Shown here: positions 44,750 to 52,200 of the stretch, piece by piece
Layout of the letters: every line of letters starts with the position of its first letter
Numbering within the stretch: the first letter of the stretch is position 1
Position numbers and translations under genes: made by a program
Notes under the pieces: generated by a model
What the model saw: the letters and a program-made list of their open reading frames with translations, nothing else
What the model was told of the DNA's origin: nothing
Databases searched by the model: none
Origin: Fodinibacter sp963834965
GTDB lineage: Bacteria; Actinomycetota; Actinomycetes; Actinomycetales; Dermatophilaceae
Direction of reading: 5' to 3'
Assembly: GCA_963834965.1 (NCBI GenBank)
Contig: CAWIEI010000034.1
Coordinates: forward strand, 186,001-250,000
Length of the DNA: 64,000 nt

Positions 44750-45985
44750 TCAGCGCCCAGCACCCCGGTTGATGCCGAGGTCGAGCGACCCACTGGCCAC
44801 CCGGTCGTCCTGCTGCTGCACCCGCTCGAGGTAGGCCTGCGACTTGCTCACCTCGGTCTCGAGCGTGCCGATCGTGGCGGCCATGGTGTCGAGGGCCTGC
44901 ACCTTGAAGGTGTCGATGGCGTCCATGGTCGCGTAGATGTTGGCGAACGCCGCCTGCAGCTGGGGCAGCCCGATGGTGGCCGATGCCGCCTGCTGCTGGA
45001 TCTGCACCGAGTTGTCGCGCAGCATCTCGCTGGTGCGCTCGATCATGGTGCTCGTGGTGGTGTTCAGGGCGGTGATCTGGTCGAGCACCAGCTTCTGGTT
45101 GCCCAGCGCCTGGGCCACGATGACGGCCGTGCGCAGCGCCGAGACGGTGGTGGTCGACGCGCGGTCGACGCCCTTGATCAGCTCGAGGTTGTTCTTGATG
45201 ACGATGTCGATGGCCAGGTAGTTCTGGATCGACACGGCCAGCTGGGTGAGCAGGTCCTGGTGCTTCTGGCGCACGTAGAACAGCACGTCGTCGCGCAGCG
45301 CCTTGGCCTTGTCGGGGTCGGTGGCCTCGAGCTCGGCGATGCGGGCGGAGAGGCGGGCGTCGAGCCGCTCCGCCACGTAGACGTACTGGTTGAGCCGGCC
45401 CATGGCGTCCCAGAGGTACTGCTTCTCCATGTTGAGGGCCGCGTTGTCCTTGGCCAGCTCGTCCTGGCCGTCGCGCAGGGCGTGCAGGATGCCGTCGAGG
45501 TGGCTCTGCGCCGACTGGTACTTGCGGAAGTAGTCGGTGACCTTGTCGCCGAAGGGCACCATGCCGAGGAACTTCTTGGCGCCGGTGGCCCCCTTCGGGT
45601 CGAGGTCCTCGATGGTGCGGCGCAGGTCGAGCAGCGTCGACCCCACCTTCGAGCCCTGGGACAGGCCACCCTCCTGCAGCGCCCTGACCGGCGAGCTGAG
45701 CAGCCGGTTCGACGTCTCGGCCGCGGCCCGGATGTCGCCGTCACCCATGGTGCGCACGTCGGTGGCCTTGGCCGCGAACTCCGGCGAGCGGGGCGCGGCG
45801 GCCATCAGCGACTCGAGGTAGCCGTCGACCTTGGCGTCGAGCCCGGGCAGGGCGGCGGCCTCGACGGCCGGTGCCATCCGCGGGGCCGCGGTGGCGGCTA
45901 CGGCCTGAGGCGGCGGGGGTGCGGTGAGGGTGAGCGTGGCCGCGGCAGTGGGCGGCTGGAGCGGGGCGGGCTGCTGGTCGGTCAT
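44750..45985 (-). CDS. telA: TelA-family toxic anion resistance protein
   Basis: 411 residues from the ATG at 45983-45985 with AAGGGAG upstream. After a Pro-rich head, the TelA family region (about 60-395) is fully helical: LLDLRRTIEDLDP, FLGMVPFGDKVTDYFRKYQSAQSHLDGILHAL, LWDAMGRLNQYVYVAERLD, KALRDDVLFYVRQKHQDLLTQLAVSIQNYLAIDIVIKNNLELIKGV and ALNTTTSTMIERTSEML. TelA proteins were named for tellurite resistance and are now seen as parts of envelope and nucleotide-linked stress systems. It heads the ten-gene operon. Its promoter must lie in the 46.0-46.2 kb gap. Confidence 0.92.
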   Translation of the reverse strand: MTDQQPAPLQPPTAAATLTLTAPPPPQAVAATAAPRMAPAVEAAALPGLDAKVDGYLESLMAAAPRSPEFAAKATDVRTMGDGDIRAAAETSNRLLSSPVRALQEGGLSQGSKVGSTLLDLRRTIEDLDPKGATGAKKFLGMVPFGDKVTDYFRKYQSAQSHLDGILHALRDGQDELAKDNAALNMEKQYLWDAMGRLNQYVYVAERLDARLSARIAELEATDPDKAKALRDDVLFYVRQKHQDLLTQLAVSIQNYLAIDIVIKNNLELIKGVDRASTTTVSALRTAVIVAQALGNQKLVLDQITALNTTTSTMIERTSEMLRDNSVQIQQQAASATIGLPQLQAAFANIYATMDAIDTFKVQALDTMAATIGTLETEVSKSQAYLERVQQQDDRVASGSLDLGINRGAGR

Positions 45986-46925
45986 CGTGCTCCCTTGGGT
46001 TCGAGCGGACCACGGGCGCCGCTCGCTGACCGGTGGACGAACGGCCAATCTACGCGGTTCCCGTCGTCGGCGACCGGCATTACCGGGGGTCGGAGACCAC
46101 CGACAAGGATGCCGCCCGGTCGCCCGGGTGGGTGACGGGGAGCACATCGCGACCGCCTGCGGCGTCTCAGCATGCTGGGATGCTGGTGGCGACCGATTCG
46201 GCCGCGACAGCCCCATAGCTGAGCTGGGTGCTGGGTCAAGGTGGGCAGCGCCACGACCTGCTGGGTGCTGGGTCAAGGTGGGCAGCGCCACGACCTGGCT
46301 CTGGGTGACGGCGGGTTCGAGCTCCACGATCGGGCTGCGCGTCCTTGCCCCCGCCCAGCTGTTCCTCGGCGAGCACCTCCCAGAAGCGGCCGTGACGGCG
46401 CACTCGGTGGCCTCGTCGATGTCGGAGGCACCCGGCCCGGCCGAGGGTCGGTCAGGAGCGGCCGAGTGAGGCGAGGTCGAGCCCGATCCATAGGCCGCCA
46501 TCCTGCTGCGCGCCGAGCCCACAGAGCGAGCACGGGCTGGTATCTGCCGACTGCGGCCAGCGCAGGCCCGCCGGAGTAGCCCGGCCCTGGCAGCAGCGCT
46601 GAGGCGGCCGCGCGGGCTGTCCCGCCGGCGCCGCGTCACTACCCCCGGGTCGAGCTGCCTCTTCCCAGACTGGCGATGGCTTCCCGTCCCCGCGAGTCAG
46701 CCGGACGGGGTCAATCCGAAAGTTCCACGGCCTGGTCATCGTGTGCAGTACGTTCGCCGCCCGGGTTTCGCCTTGCGCGACGACCAAGCGTAGAGAGACG
46801 TCCGTCAGCCGATGGGCGGTCGGGCTGCACACCGGCAACCTTGCGCGCCGGATGGCGAAGTCACTGGGGTCAAGGTGTCACGATTCGCCGTGGCGTCCCG
46901 GCGCTGGTGACGAAACGAAGGCGTG
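45986..46925. other. Long gene-poor gap upstream of telA
   Basis: About 940 bases with no recognisable gene. It must contain the telA promoter. A minus-strand frame (46838 to 46452) ends in CSLCGLGAQQDGGLWIGLDLASLGRS, which looks like the end of a small zinc-ribbon protein, but it has only a TTG start without a ribosome site. A 37-bp perfect duplication lies at 46224-46297. Confidence 0.4.
46224..46297. repeat. Perfect 37-bp tandem duplication
   Basis: The unit beginning CTGGGTGCTGGGTCAAGG and ending CCACGACCTG occurs at 46224-46260 and again at 46261-46297 without any difference, implying a recent event. Confidence 0.92.
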
Positions 46926-47261
46926 TCATGGCGCACACCCCAGATCGACGAGGTGCTCAGTCCCGTCTTCCATCCGAACGGTGAGGATCGGCTGGTAACC
47001 GTCCTCCACCCACTCCGTGATGCTCGACCACGCCTCACGTGCCACCTGCTCCGGGGTGTAGTCCTCGGGCAGCATGGCCTCCTGGGGGAACACGTCGGCC
47101 TGCAGGGTCACGGTCAGGCGGTGCTCGGCCGTAGCGGGCCTTGGCGCCCAGGGGTGGGCCTCCCACGGCCCACCCGGGGCCTCCTGCGCGCGGTCGACGG
47201 ACCCGCTCTCGGGGTCGGCGTCGACGACCACGAAGGTTCCGGTGACGATCCACTTGGACAT
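46926..47261 (-). CDS. Hypothetical protein, second gene of a two-gene unit
   Basis: 111 residues from the ATG at 47259-47261, one base after the stop of the neighbouring gene (TGAGATG). It begins MSKWIVTGTFVVVDADPESG. Its C-terminal half reads EQVAREAWSSITEWVEDGYQPILTVRMEDGTEHLVDL, an alpha/beta pattern without membrane segments. It looks like a complete small cytoplasmic protein. No family is recognised. Confidence 0.6.
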   Translation of the reverse strand: MSKWIVTGTFVVVDADPESGSVDRAQEAPGGPWEAHPWAPRPATAEHRLTVTLQADVFPQEAMLPEDYTPEQVAREAWSSITEWVEDGYQPILTVRMEDGTEHLVDLGCAP

Positions 47262-47262
47262 C

Positions 47263-47700
47263 TCAGCGCGCCTCGATCGGGTCGGTGAGCAACACAACGT
47301 TCGGGCCGCCGAAGACCGCCGGCTCGCGGACGCAGTCGACCCACGCCTGGTCGACCCCGACGTTGACCGACTCGATGGTGCCGCTGGTCGCGAGCGGGTA
47401 CGACTCGGGTCGTCCGGTTGGGTGAGTGTGGCGATGCTGGCCCAGACCGCCCGACCCGACATTTCGCCATCGCTGGTTGGCGCCCGGCTCCGCGCCATGT
47501 TGGTGCACCCGGAGTGCGGCGACATCCGGCAGCGGCAAGACGTAGCGGAGCTCCTCCGCCACGAGGATGCGGTCCTCGAGGGAGGTCACGTCGTCGGGGG
47601 CGTTACCGCTCGGTGCGCCCACCACCTTCGTGATGGGGCCAGGGACAGGAGTCCTCTCGAAGCTCAGGGCGGCAATCGGTACGACGATCTGGAGGGTCAT
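47263..47700 (-). CDS. Hypothetical protein, first gene of a two-gene unit
   Basis: 145 residues from the ATG at 47698-47700 with AGAGG upstream. The sequence opens with MTLQIVVPIAALSFERTPVPGPITKVVG and ends with TIESVNVGVDQAWVDCVREPAVFGGPNVVLLTDPIEAR, mostly beta-type with a His/Pro-rich middle. No signal peptide or known motif. Spacing to the next gene shows an operon. Both genes are in the compositionally different right part of the window. Confidence 0.6.
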   Translation of the reverse strand: MTLQIVVPIAALSFERTPVPGPITKVVGAPSGNAPDDVTSLEDRILVAEELRYVLPLPDVAALRVHQHGAEPGANQRWRNVGSGGLGQHRHTHPTGRPESYPLATSGTIESVNVGVDQAWVDCVREPAVFGGPNVVLLTDPIEAR

Positions 47701-47932
47701 GTTCGCCTCTGACTGGTTGGGAGTCCGGAAAGGATTCTTCGCTGGTTCGATACCAACGGCGCGAGCAACGGCGGGTGGCTTGCGGCAAGTGTGGTGGTCC
47801 GGTCGTTGGTGCCGATGAACGCTTTGGAGCACTTGCAGAACGTGGCGATCTCGCGAAAGGGTTCAGGGGCCACCTCCCAGGCGACGACTTGGCGGAGCAC
47901 GGCTCGAAGCAGATCCGTGAGTGCGAACGGAG

Positions 47933-48415
47933 TCAGGTGGAGTACAAGTTCCGTCCCTCTCGTTCCGGGCCCAGCTGGGAGGCGATCTGCGCGGTGACGC
48001 CCGTATCAATCTCGAACCCCTCGATCCAAAAGCCTGCTGGCTGCGCAGCCGCCCTTGCCCAAACCGGGTCGCACCGGGAGCACTCGCGGTGGGCAAGTGA
48101 CTCGACCGCGATGTAGGTCGCCCGCCACCCGGCGGACTCGAGCAGGACCGGCCCAGTCCAGACCCCGGTGTCAGGCACTTGGTGGACGCGACCGGTAAGG
48201 AACCGCACTCTGGGGTTCCGCTCCTCGCAGGTGACGGAGCCCTCCCCAGGTAGGAAGCCCGGGACGAGGATTGGCCGGCCGTCCATCAGGTGGCGCAACA
48301 GCGCGCAACGGTCGGAGCCTAGGAGTGAGTTGAGCGCGGCCACGAGCTCTGCCGAGGACCCGGGCTGTGTCGGCGCAAGGACAACGTCCATCTCACGGAA
48401 CTCCGTGCTTTTCAT
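47933..48415 (-). CDS. Hypothetical protein divergent from the XRE-like regulator
   Basis: 160 residues from the ATG at 48413-48415. The N-terminal part (ELVAALNSLLGSDRCALLRHLMDGRPILVPGFLPGEG) is helical. Two CxxC-like Cys residues occur in RECSRCDPVW, and a C-terminal alpha/beta region follows. The start codon lies within a perfect 16-base palindrome, so expression is probably autoregulated by the divergent DNA-binding protein. Family unknown. Confidence 0.6.
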   Translation of the reverse strand: MKSTEFREMDVVLAPTQPGSSAELVAALNSLLGSDRCALLRHLMDGRPILVPGFLPGEGSVTCEERNPRVRFLTGRVHQVPDTGVWTGPVLLESAGWRATYIAVESLAHRECSRCDPVWARAAAQPAGFWIEGFEIDTGVTAQIASQLGPEREGRNLYST

Positions 48416-48505
48416 GCATGAAAACTAGCCGCCCCGATCCATCCTTGACGGGGAGAAGGCTAAAATTGTGGGGACGATGACAAAACTTTTCATCTGCGAA
48501 AAGTT
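48409..48505. promoter_or_regulatory. Twin TTTTCAT operators in a low-GC divergent promoter
   Basis: TTTTCATGCATGAAAA (48409-48424) is a perfect 16-base palindrome covering the start of the minus-strand gene. AACTTTTC (48484-48491) and GAAAAGTT (48498-48505) form a second inverted repeat. Both share a CTTTTCAT half-site and lie in an AT-rich stretch unusual for this genome. They are likely binding sites of the adjacent XRE-like protein. Confidence 0.65.
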
Positions 48506-48552
48506 GCTGCTTGGCACCCTTGGTGCCCGACACGACCCTCGCGAGGAGCCAG

Positions 48553-48945
48553 ATGGCCCGCCCTGATCCGACGCTCACCGCAGCCACGGACGTCGCGGCC
48601 CTGCCCGAGATCGCGTCGGCGCTGAATCGTCTTCTGACGACGGTGAAGTGGGTCGACGACGAGGGTCGCCTGCGGGACCTGGACAACAACGTCCACCTCG
48701 CGCGCGAGGTCTCCAGGCTACGAGGGCCGACCCCGCACGTGCAGATCCAGCGGATCAGGCAGGGCACCCAGCCTGACCCGCGAGCGAGCGTCCTGTGGGC
48801 CGTCGGCCAGGTCCTCAGCGAGCACGCCTGCGTCGAGATCACCATGGACTACTTCTTCGAGCCGACCACTCGAAGCCGTGTGCAGCGGGCGCTGGACCTC
48901 GAGCTGGAGCGGCTAACGATGCAGGTTCGGGGGCAGCGCGCCTAG
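48553..48945 (+). CDS. XRE-like (EspR-type) DNA-binding protein
   Basis: 130 residues from the ATG at 48553 with GAGGAG six bases upstream. The pattern IASALNRLLTTVK, NNVHLAREVSRLRGPTPHVQIQRIRQGTQPDPRASVLWAVGQVL and ITMDYFFEP matches the helix-turn-helix layout of XRE/EspR-like proteins: recognition helix around HVQIQRIRQG, closing YFF motif. A basic helical tail follows. It is divergent from the 160-residue gene, with shared palindromes between them. It probably represses both genes. Confidence 0.7.
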   Translation: MARPDPTLTAATDVAALPEIASALNRLLTTVKWVDDEGRLRDLDNNVHLAREVSRLRGPTPHVQIQRIRQGTQPDPRASVLWAVGQVLSEHACVEITMDYFFEPTTRSRVQRALDLELERLTMQVRGQRA

Positions 48946-49107
48946 ACATGGTCCGCGCCTGCGCGAACCCGGGGCCCGGCCTAGCAAGCGCGACGACGAT
49001 GACGGTCAATATCGGGCCTCCGGGGATCTCAGACTCCGACGGTCCCAATGGTCTTGTATCGAGACGAGCCAGTCACTATCGGTGGATCAGGCCAGGGCAT
49101 GTGTAGT

Positions 49108-49672
49108 GCGTCGGTCAGGCTAGGCGACCCCAAGGTCAAGGCCGCGATCGCCACCATCAACGAGCACGCGTGGACCCCGATCGAGCACACCGACGCCATC
49201 TTCGACGAGCAGGCCGGCATGTGGGTGTCGCGGGCGGAGGTCGCCGAGGTGCCCTTCCCCCCGCGTTCTCCTCCAGGAAGGCCACCGAACACTGCCTGGG
49301 CGGCTGGTGGTGCGCCGCATCCCTGACCTAAACGCTGAGAAGAAGAAGGCGTCCGGGCAGGGCACCTTGTTCGACACCAGGCGCTTCCACGCGCTCTTCA
49401 CCACCACCGACCCCGCCGAGCCGGACACCGTCGCGGACAAAACCCACCGCGGGCACGCCATCATCGAGCAGGTCCACGCCGACCTGAAGAGCTCCGCCCC
49501 GGCGCACCTTCCCTCGGGGAAGCTCACCGCCAACGATGCCCGGCTTGTCTCGGCCATCATCACGTTCAACCTCACCCGCACCGCCGCCGCCGTCCGCGCC
49601 CCCGAGCTCGCGAAGGCGACCACCGCCCCCATCCGCCGCAAGCTGATGGGGTTCCCCCAAGATCGAGGCTGA
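49108..49672 (+). pseudogene. IS1380-family transposase remnant
   Basis: Two frames carry consecutive pieces of an IS1380 transposase: DPKVKAAIATINEHAWTPIEHTDAIFDEQAGMWVSRAEVAEVPF (to about 49260), and then VVRRIPDLNAEKKKASGQGTLFDTRRFHALFTTTD, THRGHAIIEQVHADLKSSAPAHLPSGK and LAKATTAPIRRKLM. The N-terminal half with the first catalytic Asp is missing, and a frameshift near 49260-49310 separates the pieces. No terminal inverted repeats could be assigned. It is a dead insertion sequence and a sign of past transfer. Confidence 0.85.
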
Positions 49673-49792
49673 TGGCGACTCAGCTGAGCGCGAGGCAGAC
49701 CAGCGCCTGGGCGCCGGGCCCTCGGTGGTGAAGGCACCGAGGTAGGTCGCTATCCCGGACACCGTGAAATCGAGTGAGGGTGCTGAAGGCGG

Positions 49793-50383
49793 TCATCGGC
49801 CCCGCGAAAGCGGGAACGCCGAGCTGGTGACGAACACCAGCTCGGCCCCGGTCGGCACGCCGCCGCCGGACGCGCCCCGTTTACGGGCGGCGGAGCGGGC
49901 GCGGAACCGTTCGAACAACTCGACGAGTGCCTCGTCGAGCTCGCCCACGTCGCTCGCGGACAGCCAGAGCGAATAGTCACGCCCGATGCTCGCCTCGACC
50001 CATTCCGGAGGCCAGAGTCCAGTCTGGCGCTCGGCGTCGAAGCGGCGGATACGGTTGATCCTGCGCTGAAGCGCGATCCAGTAGAGGTCCTCTATAGCTC
50101 GCGCCACAGCCGGGTTGGTGTCGTCCTCGCCAGCCCACTCGACAGAAACCTGCGGCGCCCGCCACATCGCTGCGCGGCCCTCGCCGGCGACGTGCTCGAT
50201 CCACTCACCGTCCGCCAAAGCCGTTAGGTGGGCCTGGATCCCACCTCTGGCCTCGGGCACCATACGGGCGAGCTCGGACGTGCTCATGGGCCGGTCCTCA
50301 ACCTTCAGCTGCTCGAAGAGGTCGAGCCTGGCCGGGTCGGCGGCCATCGCATGAAGATGCCTCAGGTGACGTTCAGCGGTCAT
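49793..50383 (-). CDS. ArsR-type winged-helix regulator
   Basis: 196 residues from the ATG at 50381-50383; a GTG at 50461 would add 26 residues without homology. The N-terminal winged helix reads HLHAMAADPARLDLFEQLKVEDRPMSTSELARMVPEARGGIQAHLTALADGEWIEHV. The C-terminal half is helical with YWIALQRRINRIRRFDAERQTGLW and DVGELDEALVELFERFRARSAARKRG, a layout common in ArsR-like regulators that do not bind metal. It is divergent from the secreted mini-peptide gene 119 bases away, which suggests that it controls the peptide and may respond to it. Confidence 0.75.
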   Translation of the reverse strand: MTAERHLRHLHAMAADPARLDLFEQLKVEDRPMSTSELARMVPEARGGIQAHLTALADGEWIEHVAGEGRAAMWRAPQVSVEWAGEDDTNPAVARAIEDLYWIALQRRINRIRRFDAERQTGLWPPEWVEASIGRDYSLWLSASDVGELDEALVELFERFRARSAARKRGASGGGVPTGAELVFVTSSAFPLSRGR

Positions 50384-50502
50384 GGCCCGCACCCTACGAC
50401 GACGCGTGACTTCGCGGCATAGGGGTGTGGCGGACACCTGAGCGGTCAAGGACGTAGACACTAGAAGACATCGGCTCGATCACCTCTGAAAGGACACACA
50501 TC

Positions 50503-50622
50503 ATGCGCCGTTACATTGCAGTTCTCAGTATCATCTCCGCACTCACCCTCATCCCGGTCGCCGCAGCCAACGCCGCCCCGGTTGGCGGAGCCATCCGGCA
50601 GGGGCACTGCATGGTCTGCTGA
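50503..50622 (+). CDS. 39-residue secreted mini-peptide precursor
   Basis: ATG at 50503 with AAAGGA at the right distance. The sequence begins MRRYIAVLSIISALTLIPV, a textbook Sec signal peptide (two Arg, hydrophobic core). A likely cleavage site is after AANA. The predicted mature peptide is APVGGAIRQGHCMVC, 15 residues ending in a His-Cys-Met-x-Cys cluster. A perfect 13-bp-stem terminator follows 12 bases after the stop, so the gene is a complete one-gene unit. It is divergent from an ArsR-type regulator. Roles as a signal peptide, a metal-binding peptide or an antimicrobial are possible; none can be chosen from sequence. Confidence 0.72.
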   Translation: MRRYIAVLSIISALTLIPVAAANAAPVGGAIRQGHCMVC

Positions 50623-50634
50623 TCCCCTCATTTA

Positions 50635-50672
50635 GGCGATCCGCCCCGAAACAACGTCCGGGGCGGATCGCC
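50635..50672 (+). terminator. Intrinsic hairpin after the mini-peptide gene
   Basis: GGCGATCCGCCCC (50635-50647) and GGGGCGGATCGCC (50660-50672) are a perfect 13-base stem with a 12-base loop, placed just after the mini-peptide stop. The following stretch to about 50950 holds no supported gene. Confidence 0.85.
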
Positions 50673-51008
50673 CAATGAGAATGTCCTGCAGGCTCGCTGC
50701 CGGCGGAGTTGAGATTCTCCACCCCGGCATTGAGTCGGAGGTCCGGCTCGCAGACCCCAGGGCGGACGTGTCTTCGCATCCACATCCTCGTCCCCACACT
50801 CCACGCAACAAGAGGCACGTGCTCGCTGCGGCTGGCGTCGGCCACAGACGCCGGGCAAGGCGACGAACGCAAGGACAACGCGGCCGCCGATCCCTGCCCC
50901 TGACTCATTCGCAGAGGCACGCGTCACTGCGCCCACCGTGGGACGGCATCTCCAGATGCAACGTCTTGCAGATGACTGGGCCAGCGTGAGTTCGACCGGA
51001 CCGTTGAA

Positions 51009-51773
51009 TTGCTGTTGTACCTGAAGTTCTCGCCGACTGCCCGAGTCGTGCGTACGGATGGTCGGGGTGGTGACGCCGGCATTAACGTCTTCATGGTGGA
51101 CGCAAATGGACACCGAATAGTATTCCAGCTGAGGTACTTTCCCGAGGGGTTCTCCGCGAAGCAAGCAGACCGGCGCAAGCAGATCAAGCGGTCGCTGACC
51201 TCCGCGCTCAAGCACAAACCAGACGAGTGGGTCCTGGCATGGCCGTCCGTTCCTCATACGTCCGACTACGACCTCATCAGCGACCTCCGCACCGACAACC
51301 CTGGGCTCACGATCAGGCCTTGGGACCGTACTGAACGCGACGCGCTGCTCGTCGAGTTCCCCTATGTCATCAACGTCATGCGGCGCGGGGGGGCGGCCAT
51401 CGAACTGCTCAACCAACTGCGGAAAGAGGTCGCCGCCCTAGCCGCGCAATGGCCGACGTGGCGCAACGCGTCGCCGGGCTTATGGACCGCCGGGGCGTTC
51501 CACCCGTTTCTGGCACCCAAGCGTGGGGTCTCCAACCGTCAACAAGTCGCCGAGCGACTGCGTAACGAAGAGCAGGCGAGCACGACGATTGCTTCGCTCG
51601 ACGGCATCACGTTCCGCCTGTTCATGCCTACCCGTTTGAGGAGCCCCAATGAGCCGCTCACCCAGGTGGCCTGGGCCTGCGCGACGACCCCGAAAAGCTG
51701 CCCAAGGAGTCAGGCGTGGTCGGTGGCCCGCCTTCCGCACTTGGGACAACGTAGCCACGTGATTGAGAACTAA
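51009..51773 (+). CDS. Nuclease-like hypothetical protein, probably degraded
   Basis: 254 residues from a TTG; family-like sequence continues upstream (QREFDRTVELLLYLKF). In another frame MQRLADDWAS from an ATG at 50956 would supply the N-terminus, so a frameshift near 50985 is likely. The conserved core GGDAGINVFMVDANGHRIVFQLRYFPEGFS resembles the PD-(D/E)xK pattern of Mrr-type proteins. The usual catalytic Asp and Lys positions read Asn (GIN) and Arg (QLR), however. KRSLTSALKHKPDEWVLAWP follows. The C-terminal 50 residues look unrelated. It is either an inactive homologue or a decaying defence-type gene. Confidence 0.5.
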   Translation: MLLYLKFSPTARVVRTDGRGGDAGINVFMVDANGHRIVFQLRYFPEGFSAKQADRRKQIKRSLTSALKHKPDEWVLAWPSVPHTSDYDLISDLRTDNPGLTIRPWDRTERDALLVEFPYVINVMRRGGAAIELLNQLRKEVAALAAQWPTWRNASPGLWTAGAFHPFLAPKRGVSNRQQVAERLRNEEQASTTIASLDGITFRLFMPTRLRSPNEPLTQVAWACATTPKSCPRSQAWSVARLPHLGQRSHVIEN

Positions 51774-52200
51774 CCGGACAGCCCGCGGTGGTAGAGAAAG
51801 CAGTCCGAGCGAATAGGATCGACGTGTGGTTCTGGGACTCTTCGTACCGGAGGGTGGGGTGAGCACGTCGCGTCGTTGCGTGTGCTGAGGGGGATGCCCG
51901 AGCCTACGTTGTGCTGCCGCGTGCTCGGCGGCTACTGCGACGGTCGCGACCTTCGTGTCGGGTTGGCGGGCTTGGACGTGATTGCGGTCGAGCGTGACGA
52001 GGGAAGCGGCGCGTTGGCGGTCGCGGTGGAGTTCGAGCCGGGGTGGTTGGATCCCGACTCGTGCCACGTGCGGAGATTCGGCGACTCTGGGGGTGATGCT
52101 GCTGGTCAGGAGCCCGCGGCAATGCACAGACACCGGCGGAGCGGCTGGGGGTGTGACGCGTCTCACGTTTGCGAGCGGTGCCCACGGGCATGGCACGCCG
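51774..52200 (+). other. Gap with possible transposase fossil and the exopolysaccharide promoter
   Basis: No intact gene. A plus-strand stretch near 51970-52060 reads GLDVIAVERDEGSGALAVAVEFEP, which resembles the N-terminus of ISL3-type transposases, but no further parts are found, so this is weak. The promoter of the exopolysaccharide operon should lie here; no clear boxes were seen. Confidence 0.35.

Noticed and set aside
50628..51416. 262-residue minus-strand ORF opposite the nuclease-like gene
   Set aside because: The plus-strand frame has the conserved GGDAGINVF and YFPEGFS core; the minus frame has none, and it overlaps the mini-peptide terminator.
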